This document shows positions 28,572 to 36,450 of a DNA stretch of 64,000 bases, in pieces. Origin of the DNA: Tolypothrix campylonemoides VB511288 (GTDB taxonomy: Bacteria; Cyanobacteriota; Cyanobacteriia; Cyanobacteriales; Nostocaceae); assembly GCA_000828075.3 (NCBI GenBank), contig JXCB02000033.1, forward strand, positions 691,126 to 755,125, given 5' to 3'. A program made the position numbers and the translations under genes. The notes beneath the pieces are model-generated. The model did no database searches, was not told the origin of the DNA, and saw only the letters and a program-made list of their open reading frames with translations. Positions within the stretch are counted from its first letter, which is position 1. Each line of letters starts with the position of its first letter.

Positions 28572-29225
28572 ATGTCCAGCTACCTAAATCAACTCAAGGA
28601 TGACAAAATTCTTGCAGCGGTGGTTGATGAACTTTGCAACATTTACGGATGCCATACTGTAATTTTGTACGGTTCCAGAGCTAAAGGTACACACACTGCT
28701 GAAAGTGACTATGACCTCATTGCTGTTAGACAAACTGGCGAGACTCTACACGATGCCCGTCTCTGGAATGATAGCTACTTAGATATTTTCATCTATAACG
28801 AGAAAGATGTTATGATTATAGAAGAATCCTTCCTGCGGGTTCGAGGGGGCATAGTATTGCAAGAGCGGGAAGGTTTTGGGCAAAAGTTGATCAAGCAAGT
28901 AGACGAGTTCTTTGCCACTGATCCTGCGGCGCTATCAGCAAACGAAATTCAACTGAGGCGCACTTGGTCATACAAGATGTTAAAGCGCATCTCCCAAGGA
29001 GACATTGAAGCTGATTATCGTCGTGTGTGGCTGCTATATACGCTGCTAGAAGACTATTTTGCCTTACGTCAGAAGTGGTATCTCGGTTCAAAGGAGAGTT
29101 GGAACTGGCTCAAAACTTACGATCCAGATACTTACATGGCTTTTGAAGTGGCTCTCAAGCCTGGAGCGCCCTTTTCGGCTATTGAGTCTTTGGTGAAAAA
29201 AGTGATAGTTCTAAACCCAGGTTAA
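28572..29225 (+). CDS. Nucleotidyltransferase-domain protein with helical C-terminal domain
   Basis: A 217-residue protein. The N-terminal 100 residues are a minimal nucleotidyltransferase: GSRAKGTHTAESDYDLI (Gly34, Ser35, Asp46, Asp48) gives the GS and the DxD metal site. The C-terminal half is all-helical (RVWLLYTLLEDYFALRQKWYLGSKESWNWL), like the substrate-binding part of kanamycin-type nucleotidyltransferases or a HEPN-like bundle. It could modify an antibiotic, an RNA or a protein; the sequence does not say. It lies 122 bases after the HerA-like gene on the same strand, which may mean co-transcription. Confidence 0.75.
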   Translation: MSSYLNQLKDDKILAAVVDELCNIYGCHTVILYGSRAKGTHTAESDYDLIAVRQTGETLHDARLWNDSYLDIFIYNEKDVMIIEESFLRVRGGIVLQEREGFGQKLIKQVDEFFATDPAALSANEIQLRRTWSYKMLKRISQGDIEADYRRVWLLYTLLEDYFALRQKWYLGSKESWNWLKTYDPDTYMAFEVALKPGAPFSAIESLVKKVIVLNPG

Positions 29226-29768
29226 AAAGAGAAAACATCTCAACTACCAATTCTCAATTCCCAATTCCCGATTTCTAAATTTCGTGACATCCCTCCATGA
29301 TGAGAACCATTTCAGTTCGGTTATCCGGCTATGGATGGAGGAATGATTACGGGATTTTAGAGTCACTATAGATAGTGTAGCTTTTCAAAATGAGTATTAG
29401 ACTCTTCGTACAAAAAGATTGATTTGCATTATAATAGAAAGATTTAACTAAAGTACTTTACGATTGACATGATATATCGTACTATAGAAGATCTAGAAGT
29501 CATACTGACTTCGCATTATGATTCTCGCCATCAGGGATTTAAGGATTAAAAGAATTATTGAAGACAAACCAGTATGGTTATAAACGATTTCAAAATTTAG
29601 GGAAGGTAGGGGAACCTAGCGAAAAGAGTAACCGTCTTGACAAATTCTGTAGAAATGAATTTTCTTTGTGATAGTTCCCCTGGATGCGTATTACGTGTAC
29701 TAACTTTCCCAATCCGCCCTAGTTATTGAGTATTAATTTTTGTTTACGGAGTAGAGGAAAACGCACCA
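29226..29768. other. Intergenic leader upstream of the sigma factor gene
   Basis: No gene in 540 bases. AT-rich with small inverted pieces. TTGACA occurs at 29637-29642 but I find no good -10 at the proper distance, so no promoter is called. The ribosome site GGAGTAGAGGAAAA precedes the sigma-factor ATG. Confidence 0.4.
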
Positions 29769-30752
29769 ATGCCTACTGTTGATACCCAAACCGAAAACCT
29801 TAACGCCAAATTCACGGCTGATATGGTGCGAACCTATCTGCGCGAGATTGGTCGTGTACCACTGCTAACCCGTGAGCAAGAGATTGTCTATGGGAAGCAG
29901 GTACAACAAATGATGACGCTCGTGGACGCTAAGGAGGCTTTGGCGAAGAAATTGCGCCACGAACCTAGCTTAGAAGAATGGGCTGCTCATGTTCGCAAAT
30001 CTGAGACTGAGGTCAAACAGATAGTACACCAAGGCAAGCGGGCAAAGCAAAAGATGATTGAAGCGAATTTGCGCTTAGTTGTTGCCATTGCCAAGAAGTA
30101 CCAGAAGCGGAACATGGAGTTTCTGGATCTCATCCAGGAAGGAACACTAGGATTAGAGCGGGGTGTGGAGAAATTTGACCCGACGCGTGGTTATAAGTTC
30201 TCAACCTACGCTTACTGGTGGATTCGTCAAGCGATTACGCGGGCGATCGCTCAGCAAGGTCGTACCATTCGTTTACCGATCCACATTACCGAAAAGCTGA
30301 ACAAAATCAAAAAAGTGCAGCGTGAACTGGCTCAGAAGTTGGGGCGATCGCCAACTCCTGCAGAAATTGGCAAAGAACTTGAGTTAGAACCAGCCCAGAT
30401 CCGCGAATATCTGAACATGGCACGTCAGCCAGTATCTTTGGATGTAAAAGTTGGCGACAACCAAGATACCGAACTGCAAGAAATGCTCGAAGATGAAGGA
30501 CCATCACCAGAGTATTACACCACTCAGGAATTCTTGCGCCAAGACTTAAACAATATGCTGGCAGAACTCACCCCGCAACAGCGAGAAGTTTTAGCCCTGC
30601 GCTTTGGTTTAGTTGATGGAAACGAAATGTCTTTGGCGAAAGTTGGCGAACGGTTGAACCTCAGCCGCGAACGCGTCCGTCAGTTAGAGCATCAAGCCCT
30701 TGCTCATCTGCGTCGTCGTCGTGCCAACGTTAAAGAATACGTTGCTAGCTAA
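29769..30752 (+). CDS. Group 2 RNA polymerase sigma factor (SigB/SigD type)
   Basis: A 327-residue sigma-70 family protein. Region 1.2 is [21 protein letters not shown], region 2 runs from [25 protein letters not shown] through [15 protein letters not shown] (DNA melting and -10 contact), region 3 from [14 protein letters not shown], and region 4 ends [20 protein letters not shown] (the -35 helix). The absence of region 1.1 and the short N-terminus place it among group 2 factors, which cyanobacteria use for stress, dark or nitrogen responses. The exact letter cannot be assigned safely. Strong ribosome site upstream and a clear terminator downstream make it a single-gene unit. Confidence 0.92.
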   Translation: MPTVDTQTENLNAKFTADMVRTYLREIGRVPLLTREQEIVYGKQVQQMMTLVDAKEALAKKLRHEPSLEEWAAHVRKSETEVKQIVHQGKRAKQKMIEANLRLVVAIAKKYQKRNMEFLDLIQEGTLGLERGVEKFDPTRGYKFSTYAYWWIRQAITRAIAQQGRTIRLPIHITEKLNKIKKVQRELAQKLGRSPTPAEIGKELELEPAQIREYLNMARQPVSLDVKVGDNQDTELQEMLEDEGPSPEYYTTQEFLRQDLNNMLAELTPQQREVLALRFGLVDGNEMSLAKVGERLNLSRERVRQLEHQALAHLRRRRANVKEYVAS

Positions 30753-30797
30753 TCGAAAGACATAGCATTGCTACGTCTTGAATGAATAATGGCAATG

Positions 30798-30827
30798 CGC
30801 CTCCTGAATTCAGGGGGCGATTTTTTT
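30798..30827 (+). terminator. Rho-independent terminator of the sigma factor gene
   Basis: Stem CGCCTCCTGAATTCAGGGGGCG (written as arms CGCCTCCTGAA and TTCAGGGGGCG, one G-T pair) at 30798-30819 followed by T7 at 30821-30827, 46 bases after the stop codon. Confidence 0.85.
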
Positions 30828-30908
30828 ATGAGGGGAACTCAGAATTTAGAGTTCTTTGTTGGTCATTAGCTAGCATTTCCTCCGACTTCCCTATATTCCG
30901 GTTCAGTT

Positions 30909-31056
30909 AACGTGAGTTCGACATCATTCAAAGCAGACCTCACCCCAAACCCCTCTCCTACTCCCAGAGGGGCTTCAAACCCGGATTCTAATGTTGCTCC
31001 TCCCTTTCCTAAAAGGAGAGGGAGGGAGTGAGTGTGAGGTTTGTCGAACTCACGTT
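30909..31056. mobile_element. Fold-back element family 1, copy C
   Basis: 148 bases with termini AACGTGAGTTCGA (30909-30921) and TCGAACTCACGTT (31044-31056) and a perfect target duplication CAGTT (30904-30908 and 31057-31061). The interior has CCTCACCCC/GGGAGGGAG pairing arms and differs from copies A and B apart from the termini. Confidence 0.85.
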
Positions 31057-31297
31057 CAGTTAAGGATTTTTGGTGAGATTTGGTGATGTGTAATGAAAGT
31101 GTATGCTACGTCTCTACATTGGTGTCCTGCTAACGCTTTTGGTCTTATCACCAACCGTATTGCGCTATATTCTGGCGATTTTTGCCAAAATTTCTCGACG
31201 AAATCCGGAATCAAGAAAATTGCTTGTGTAGTTTTGCTTGTTCATACATTAGAGAGATGACTCTAAGAAAAAGGTGTCAATTTTTTTTAAATTAGAT

Positions 31298-31341
31298 AAT
31301 GAAAAATAAAAATCTAATTTTTAGCATTTTTATTTTTCATT
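31298..31341. repeat. AT-rich perfect inverted repeat, 16-bp arms
   Basis: AATGAAAAATAAAAAT (31298-31313), 12 bases, then its exact complement (31326-31341). It lies 230 bases upstream of the secreted-protein gene at 31571. It could be a regulatory or transcript-stability hairpin; no T-run or coding link is seen. Confidence 0.65.
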
Positions 31342-31570
31342 CTTGAAGACAATCATCCTATCGGGTGAACCTAAGGGGTGAAGCGCAAATAGACCGAATA
31401 ATGGTAGGTTAAGATTATCGCCCAAAATTCAATGAAAAATTTATTTGTTGGCAAAGATTTCTTCAGGCAATATAAATCAAACCATTGACGGAGCCTTTAT
31501 ATATCAATACTTCGGTAAGTTGTAAGTAAGTTGTAGAAAACCCAGATAATTTTTTTACAGGAGTAATAGG

Positions 31571-32350
31571 GTGGCTAACAACATCAAAAAGTTTGTTTCC
31601 TCAAGTTTATTAGGAATCCCCTTTGTAGGGGGACTTCTCATCCTTGGTTTTGTTGCTAATTTTCCGAAACCAGTACTCAGTAACCAAACTGCATACGTTG
31701 ATCCATCCACGGTGTCTTCTACAGATTCTCAGTTACCAACTTACACTTGGTTGCAAAGCCATCCTTCGCCTGCTTCAGAATTCGCTGGGGACAAGGAAGC
31801 TCGTTTGCGCAAAGCACTGACAAAATCAGTGGCTGTTCTAGATCGTGTCACTCAAGCAAATATCACTCAACCAAATATTAGTCAACCAAATAATTTAGGA
31901 ATGGTGTCTACAACCACAGCAAAGGTTGTAGAACCCCAAACATCCGCCAAAAAAGCCACAGTTGCGGCTACAGGAGCTAAATTTCCTCAACAAGATGGTG
32001 TTTACCTTTATGGTCAATCGCCAAAATCAGGCGAACTCGGGCAAGGCTATATCATATTTGAAAAACGGCAGAGCAAAGTGATTGGTGCGCTCTATATGCC
32101 AAGCTCTGAGTTTAGTTGTTTTAATGGCACACTCGAGTCTTCAGGACAGTTGGCAATGACGGTAACGGGCTACCCTGGTGATAAAAGCCCAACTCAGGTA
32201 GCAACAAACAATACATTGCCTCGGGTTATGGATGATGAGTCCAGTAATTATGCCCACTCTGTCACGCTGCAAGATTATTATCCGGTTAATGGAATCGCTG
32301 CTAGCGATCGCCAGGTTTTACAAATGTGTCAAAGCGGTATCAGTCAGTAG
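31571..32350 (+). CDS. Exported protein of unknown function
   Basis: A 259-residue protein starting at GTG 31571, chosen because ACAGGAGTAATAGG gives a strong ribosome site. The N-terminus (LLGIPFVGGLLILGFVANF) is a signal peptide or anchor. Residues 50-125 are Ser/Thr/Pro/Gln-rich and include a small NITQPNISQPN repeat. The C-terminal 120 residues look folded (DGVYLYGQSPKSGELGQGYIIFEKRQSKVIGALYMP) with two Cys (SEFSCFNG and QMCQSG) that could pair. I believe it to be a conserved cyanobacterial family but do not recognise a function. Confidence 0.7.
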   Translation: MANNIKKFVSSSLLGIPFVGGLLILGFVANFPKPVLSNQTAYVDPSTVSSTDSQLPTYTWLQSHPSPASEFAGDKEARLRKALTKSVAVLDRVTQANITQPNISQPNNLGMVSTTTAKVVEPQTSAKKATVAATGAKFPQQDGVYLYGQSPKSGELGQGYIIFEKRQSKVIGALYMPSSEFSCFNGTLESSGQLAMTVTGYPGDKSPTQVATNNTLPRVMDDESSNYAHSVTLQDYYPVNGIAASDRQVLQMCQSGISQ

Positions 32351-32403
32351 GAAATCAAAAATAACCATGCAGGTAATTTCCAATACACAATTGCACACGC
32401 TTG

Positions 32404-33120
32404 TCAATACTCAATTCCTGGTTGTGCCTTAATGCCTTGATCGCGGAAGGGATGCTTAATGAGGGACATTTCTGTCACCAAGTCGGCTCGTTCAATCAAT
32501 GCCGTGGGAGCACCTCTGCCCGTGAGAATAACATGATTGTCAGGTGGCTTTTGAGCCAACCCTGCTAAAACTTCTTCAAGTGGTAAGTAACCAAGTTTAA
32601 GAGCTATATTAATTTCGTCCAACAGCACCAGCTTGAAGTCTGGGTTGCGGATGTATTCTAATCCTTTTTGCCAAGCTTCGACAGCTTTTTCAATATCGCG
32701 ATCGCGGTCTTGGGTTTCCCAAGTGAAGCCTTCGCCCATAGCATGAAATTCTAATAAATCATCTTGCCAAATACTGAAAACTCTTTTTTCTGCAGGTTCC
32801 CAAGCTCCTTTGATAAATTGAATAATCGCGACCTTATAACCATGACCAAGCGCACGCAACACCATTCCTAGCGCCGCCGTGGTTTTTCCCTTGCCATTAC
32901 CAGTATTTACGATAATTAACCCTTTTTCAGTAGAGGCATTAGTAACTCGCACCTCCTGCACTTGTTTGCGTCGCTCCATCTTTTTGCGGTACTGTTCTGA
33001 CGTCAGGGAGGAATTCTCCCCAACGGCTACATCACTAGTGGTTGCCCAAGTTTCATCGGTTTGCATGGCGCTGGTATTGAGTTCAGTGTCATTACTACTA
33101 GGATGAACCAAAACAGCCAA
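32404..33120 (-). CDS. cobO: Corrinoid adenosyltransferase (CobO/BtuR type)
   Basis: Transfers the adenosyl group from ATP to cob(I)alamin or cob(I)yrinate diamide in cobalamin biosynthesis. The P-loop is GNGKGKTTAALGM, and the family blocks VAIIQFIKG, EFHAMGEGFTWET, VLLDEINIALKLGYL and HVILTGRGAP are present. The N-terminal 60 residues are extra and low in conservation, with a basic coiled piece (YRKKMERRKQVQEVRV), so a start further in (Met19, about 33066) is possible. The only other cobalamin gene in the window is cobD at 55209. Confidence 0.9.
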   Translation of the reverse strand: MAVLVHPSSNDTELNTSAMQTDETWATTSDVAVGENSSLTSEQYRKKMERRKQVQEVRVTNASTEKGLIIVNTGNGKGKTTAALGMVLRALGHGYKVAIIQFIKGAWEPAEKRVFSIWQDDLLEFHAMGEGFTWETQDRDRDIEKAVEAWQKGLEYIRNPDFKLVLLDEINIALKLGYLPLEEVLAGLAQKPPDNHVILTGRGAPTALIERADLVTEMSLIKHPFRDQGIKAQPGIEY

Positions 33121-33275
33121 TTTGAAGCAAGCGAACTCAATTGCGGGAAACAGAATTTCTGTTATTCAAGGCGATAGGACTTAGCTACAGATAGATGCTA
33201 AGCTAAAGCACATTTTATTTGCATATTGAAATTTTTTCAAATTCTTGTGGGGTGGGCATCTTGCCCGCCCAAATA

Positions 33276-33303
33276 ATGCAAGTTAAATGTGGAACAGCTT
33301 ATT
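33276..33303 (-). repeat. 28-bp dispersed repeat, copy 2
   Basis: Inverted copy of 1106-1133 with one mismatch. It directly follows the GC-rich hairpin at 33251-33269. Confidence 0.5.
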
Positions 33304-33323
33304 GTGAACAATCGCTACAGGAA

Positions 33324-33352
33324 AAACTAAACTAAACGGTTTAGTTTAGTTT
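33324..33352. promoter_or_regulatory. 29-bp palindrome, possible TetR-type operator
   Basis: AAACTAAACTAAAC, one base, then the exact complement GTTTAGTTTAGTTT. Repeated TAAAC/GTTTA half-sites with this symmetry are typical of operators for TetR-family repressors. No TetR gene is nearby; the next gene on the right is the glycosyltransferase at 33576, 220 bases away. Confidence 0.45.
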
Positions 33353-33575
33353 GCATTTGATTGCAGCTTCCGTTACACTACCCAAGGCATTACCTTAAAT
33401 TTACTGATAGAAACGTTAATTAAATAACAAAATTATCTCAAAATTTGGTACGATGACCAGTGAAAAATTTGTCACACAGCAACCTCAGTAGTATCAAAGA
33501 AAATATATATAAAACATTTTGATAAACAACGTCAGGTGCTGAAAAAGCACGAATTGAAGAAAATATCAAATTTTT

Positions 33576-34433
33576 ATGAAATTAAGTGTGATCGTACCCT
33601 GTTTCAATGCTGCGGATACCATCGCTTTTCAATTGGAGGCGTTGGCTAAGCAGCAATGCTCCGAACCGTGGGAGATTGTTGTTGCCGACAACGGCTCAAC
33701 TGATGACACAGTGGCGATCATCAAACAATATCAGCACCGCATACCTCATCTTCGTTTTGTCGAAGCATCTGCTCGCAGAGGTTCTGCCCACGCCCGCAAC
33801 GTTGGTGCAAGTGTTGCCAAAAGTGTTGCCTTTGCATTCTGCGATGCTGACGACGAAGTTGCCCCAGGATGGGTAGCAGCTATGATTGAAGCACTCTCCA
33901 AACACGACTTAGTTGCAGGTTGCAACGAGTACTCGAAACTGAATCAACCGTGGGTCATTCAGTGCTGTGCATACGCAGAGGGCAATGGAGTGAACAAACA
34001 TCCATATTTTCCATATGCAGGTGCCAGTAATCTTGGTGTCAAGCGTTCAGTCCATGAAATGGTCGGTGGTTTCGATGAAACAATGCTCTCACTCCAAGAC
34101 GTTGACTACTGCTGGAGGATTCAAGAGGCAGGGAAAACACTTGACTCTGCAAAAGATGCGCTCGTTCATTTCCGGTTTCGCAACACCATAGAAGGTCTGT
34201 ACCGTCGATCTTGGAAATTAGCTTGTTACGACGTTTTGCTACATAAAAAGCATCAACAAGTGGGTATGCCTAAGTTGATCAAATGGCAGGGGTTTGTCAA
34301 AGACGCAGTTATTCTTGCTTTGAAATTTATGCTGAGAGTTCGTGATAGAGAAAGTTTCGTGAGGTGGTTATTAAATTTTGCCTGGTTTGCAGGACATTTG
34401 CACGGCTGCATAAAGTTTAAGTACCTTCCCTGA
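33576..34433 (+). CDS. Family 2 glycosyltransferase
   Basis: A 285-residue GT-A fold transferase: N-terminal SVIVPCFNAADTI, the nucleotide-binding VVADNGSTDDT, the metal-binding acidic motif CDADDEV (about residues 88-94) and the acceptor-side GGFDETMLSLQDVDYCWR. The C-terminal 60 residues are amphipathic or hydrophobic (ILALKFMLRV, WLLNFAWFAGHLHG), suggesting membrane contact. Donor and acceptor sugar are unknown. The upstream ribosome site is weak. A lone gene, not part of a visible polysaccharide cluster. Confidence 0.88.
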   Translation: MKLSVIVPCFNAADTIAFQLEALAKQQCSEPWEIVVADNGSTDDTVAIIKQYQHRIPHLRFVEASARRGSAHARNVGASVAKSVAFAFCDADDEVAPGWVAAMIEALSKHDLVAGCNEYSKLNQPWVIQCCAYAEGNGVNKHPYFPYAGASNLGVKRSVHEMVGGFDETMLSLQDVDYCWRIQEAGKTLDSAKDALVHFRFRNTIEGLYRRSWKLACYDVLLHKKHQQVGMPKLIKWQGFVKDAVILALKFMLRVRDRESFVRWLLNFAWFAGHLHGCIKFKYLP

Positions 34434-34504
34434 TAAACCTATCACATCTGATGTAGGAGGATATGATCAACCAAAACACTTAAGAATGCAACGACGGCTG
34501 ATTT

Positions 34505-35026
34505 ATGGAAAATAGAGCTTCCGTTATCCAAGACGATATTACTCAGCTACAGGTAGATGCTATTGTGAATGCTGCCAACAACAGCCTGTTGGGAGGAGGC
34601 GGTGTAGATGGCGCGATACATCGTGCCGCTGGACTAGAACTTTTGGAAGAGTGTCGCAAGTTACACGGATGCGATACTGGTCAAGCAAAGATCACCAAAG
34701 GTTATCAGCTGAGGGCAAAGTGGGTCATTCACACCGTTGGTCCTGTGTGGGAAGGTGGGAATTCTGGTGAAGATGAACTCTTGGCACAGTGTTATCGCAA
34801 CAGTCTAGCCTTAGCAGTGCAAAATGGCATAAAAACCATTGCTTTTCCAGCCATTAGCACAGGCGCTTATGGTTTTCCGCTCCACCGGGCTACTAAAATT
34901 GCTGTTAGTGAAGTTAATAAGTTTTTACAGAGCAATGATTCCCTAGAACAAGCGATTTTCGTTTGTTTTGGGCAAAACGTTTACAATTGTTACTTACAGG
35001 TGATGCAAGAAATCACTCAAAGGTAG
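34505..35026 (+). CDS. Macrodomain protein (YmdB-like ADP-ribose/O-acetyl-ADP-ribose deacetylase)
   Basis: A 173-residue stand-alone macrodomain: [27 protein letters not shown] is the ADP-ribose-binding and catalytic block (the Asn-Asn and the [10 protein letters not shown] loop), and [13 protein letters not shown] is the distal phosphate loop. These enzymes remove ADP-ribose from aspartate/glutamate residues or hydrolyse O-acetyl-ADP-ribose. No ADP-ribosyltransferase partner is nearby. Length and motifs are those of the MacroD/YmdB class. Confidence 0.92.
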   Translation: MENRASVIQDDITQLQVDAIVNAANNSLLGGGGVDGAIHRAAGLELLEECRKLHGCDTGQAKITKGYQLRAKWVIHTVGPVWEGGNSGEDELLAQCYRNSLALAVQNGIKTIAFPAISTGAYGFPLHRATKIAVSEVNKFLQSNDSLEQAIFVCFGQNVYNCYLQVMQEITQR

Positions 35027-35182
35027 ATACGATTGTATCCTGTCTGTTATTCAAATTTGACATCTAGTCGTCCATAGAATACAAGTCTGGGGCTAACTAG
35101 AAAGTGACGCTCTCAGGGCTAACTGCAAGCAGTGACGGATGTCTAGTAAACTTATCAGTTATTTCTTTGGGGGCTACCAAAA

Positions 35183-36370
35183 ATGTCAAAACAGCTGGGT
35201 AAAAAAATCTCACCTGCACCGATGCCAACTGATATCGGCGTCGTCGATTTGATTGATAATTACTTTACCGCCTACAATTCAGCACGGTTACGGGAGATAT
35301 GCCATCTCCTGAGTCGAGATGTCTTCAAGGAAGGCGTGACGGTAGGAGTCAGCCTTTCTGGTGCGATGACACCAGCCGGATACGGAGTTTCTGCACTGGC
35401 ACCGTTAATCCGCAACGGATGTATTGACTGGATCATAAGTACTGGTGCTAATCTTTACCATGATATGCACTATGGGCTAGGTTTTGAACTCTTCGCTGGC
35501 AATCCGTTTTTGGATGATGTGAAGCTCCGCCAGCAAAGCACTATCCGTATTTATGACATTATCTTTGGCTATGATGTGCTGTTGGAAACAGATGCTTTCA
35601 TCCGTAAAGTTTTGCAAGCAGAACCATTCCAAAAACGGATGGGAACTGCGGAATTTCATCATCTACTAGGTAAGTATGTCCGGGAAGTAGAAAAGCAACT
35701 GGGGGTGAAGCATTCCTGCCTGCTCGCTACGGCTTATGAGTATGGAGTACCTATTTATACATCTTCGCCGGGTGATAGTTCTATTGGTATGAACGTTGCT
35801 GCATTGTCGTTGGAAGGTTCCAAGCTCATCTTAGATCCTTCGATAGATGTCAACGAAACGGCAGCTATTGCCTACTCTGCGCGGGAGACAGGAGGTAAGA
35901 GTGCAGCTGTCATTATTGGTGGTGGCAGTCCGAAAAACTTTTTGCTACAAACACAACCGCAAATTCATGAAGTTTTGGGACTAGAAGAACGAGGACACGA
36001 TTACTTTGTCCAGTTCACCGATGCTCGTCCTGATACTGGAGGGTTATCTGGAGCAACACCCTCGGAAGCTGTGAGTTGGGGTAAGATTGACCCTGAAGAG
36101 TTACCCAGCACTATCGTTTGTTATACCGATAGCACAATTGCACTGCCGTTAGTCACAGCTTACGTTTTAAACCAAAGTCAGCCTCGTTCTTTGAAGCGGC
36201 TGTATGACAAGCGCGAACAGATGCTAGAAAAGCTGCGGACAGATTATTTAGCAGCTAAAACCCAACCAGTAGATGAAATACCAGCTGCTATGACTGATGG
36301 CACTTCTCCCCAAGAAGTCGCAACTTATCCTGTAGGCAGGTTGATTCCTAATACCGGAGGCGGGGAGTAG
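35183..36370 (+). CDS. Deoxyhypusine synthase-like homospermidine synthase
   Basis: A 395-residue protein of the deoxyhypusine synthase family. The active-site Lys is in the block EAVSWGKID, and NAD-binding pieces [16 protein letters not shown] and [11 protein letters not shown] are present. Bacteria lack eIF5A, and in heterocystous cyanobacteria a protein of this family (SpeY) makes sym-homospermidine from putrescine, needed for normal diazotrophic growth; I infer the same role here. The last 10 codons approach a GAGGGAG tandem repeat that begins at the stop. ATG at 35183 with a GGGGGC stretch upstream. No other polyamine gene is in the window. Confidence 0.88.
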   Translation: MSKQLGKKISPAPMPTDIGVVDLIDNYFTAYNSARLREICHLLSRDVFKEGVTVGVSLSGAMTPAGYGVSALAPLIRNGCIDWIISTGANLYHDMHYGLGFELFAGNPFLDDVKLRQQSTIRIYDIIFGYDVLLETDAFIRKVLQAEPFQKRMGTAEFHHLLGKYVREVEKQLGVKHSCLLATAYEYGVPIYTSSPGDSSIGMNVAALSLEGSKLILDPSIDVNETAAIAYSARETGGKSAAVIIGGGSPKNFLLQTQPQIHEVLGLEERGHDYFVQFTDARPDTGGLSGATPSEAVSWGKIDPEELPSTIVCYTDSTIALPLVTAYVLNQSQPRSLKRLYDKREQMLEKLRTDYLAAKTQPVDEIPAAMTDGTSPQEVATYPVGRLIPNTGGGE

Positions 36371-36440
36371 GGGGAGATGAGGGAGTGAGGGAGTGAGGGA
36401 GTGAGGGAGATGAGGGAGATGAGGGAGATGAGGGAGCAAT
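36363..36440. repeat. Tandem repeat of GAGGGAG/GTGAGG units
   Basis: About ten heptamer or nonamer units (GGGAGTGA, GGGAGATGA) between the homospermidine synthase stop and the cyclase sensor stop. A shorter run of the same units is at 43078-43115. These are slippage-type short tandem repeats, not CRISPR: there are no spacers. Confidence 0.85.
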
Positions 36441-36450
36441 ATTCTCCTGA

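Larger units (their letters stand above)
33121..33575. other. Intergenic spacer with two palindromes
   Basis: No gene. Holds a GGTGGGC/GCCCGCC hairpin at 33251-33269 (of the TGGGCATCTTGCCC kind), copy 2 of the 28-bp repeat at 33276-33303, and a long TAAAC palindrome at 33324-33352, listed separately. Confidence 0.45.

Noticed and set aside
26707-29225. Defence island call for HerA plus NTase
   Set aside because: No other defence gene nearby and HerA-like proteins are common in cyanobacteria; kept only as a low-weight observation.
29637-29665. Promoter of the sigma factor gene at TTGACA
   Set aside because: No acceptable -10 at 16-18 bases; left uncalled.
32404-33575. Cobalamin riboswitch near cobO
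   Set aside because: No B12-box-like conserved core could be seen upstream of cobO or cobD.
36363-36440. Repeat array as a CRISPR
   Set aside because: Units of 7-9 bases without spacers; slippage-type tandem repeat.
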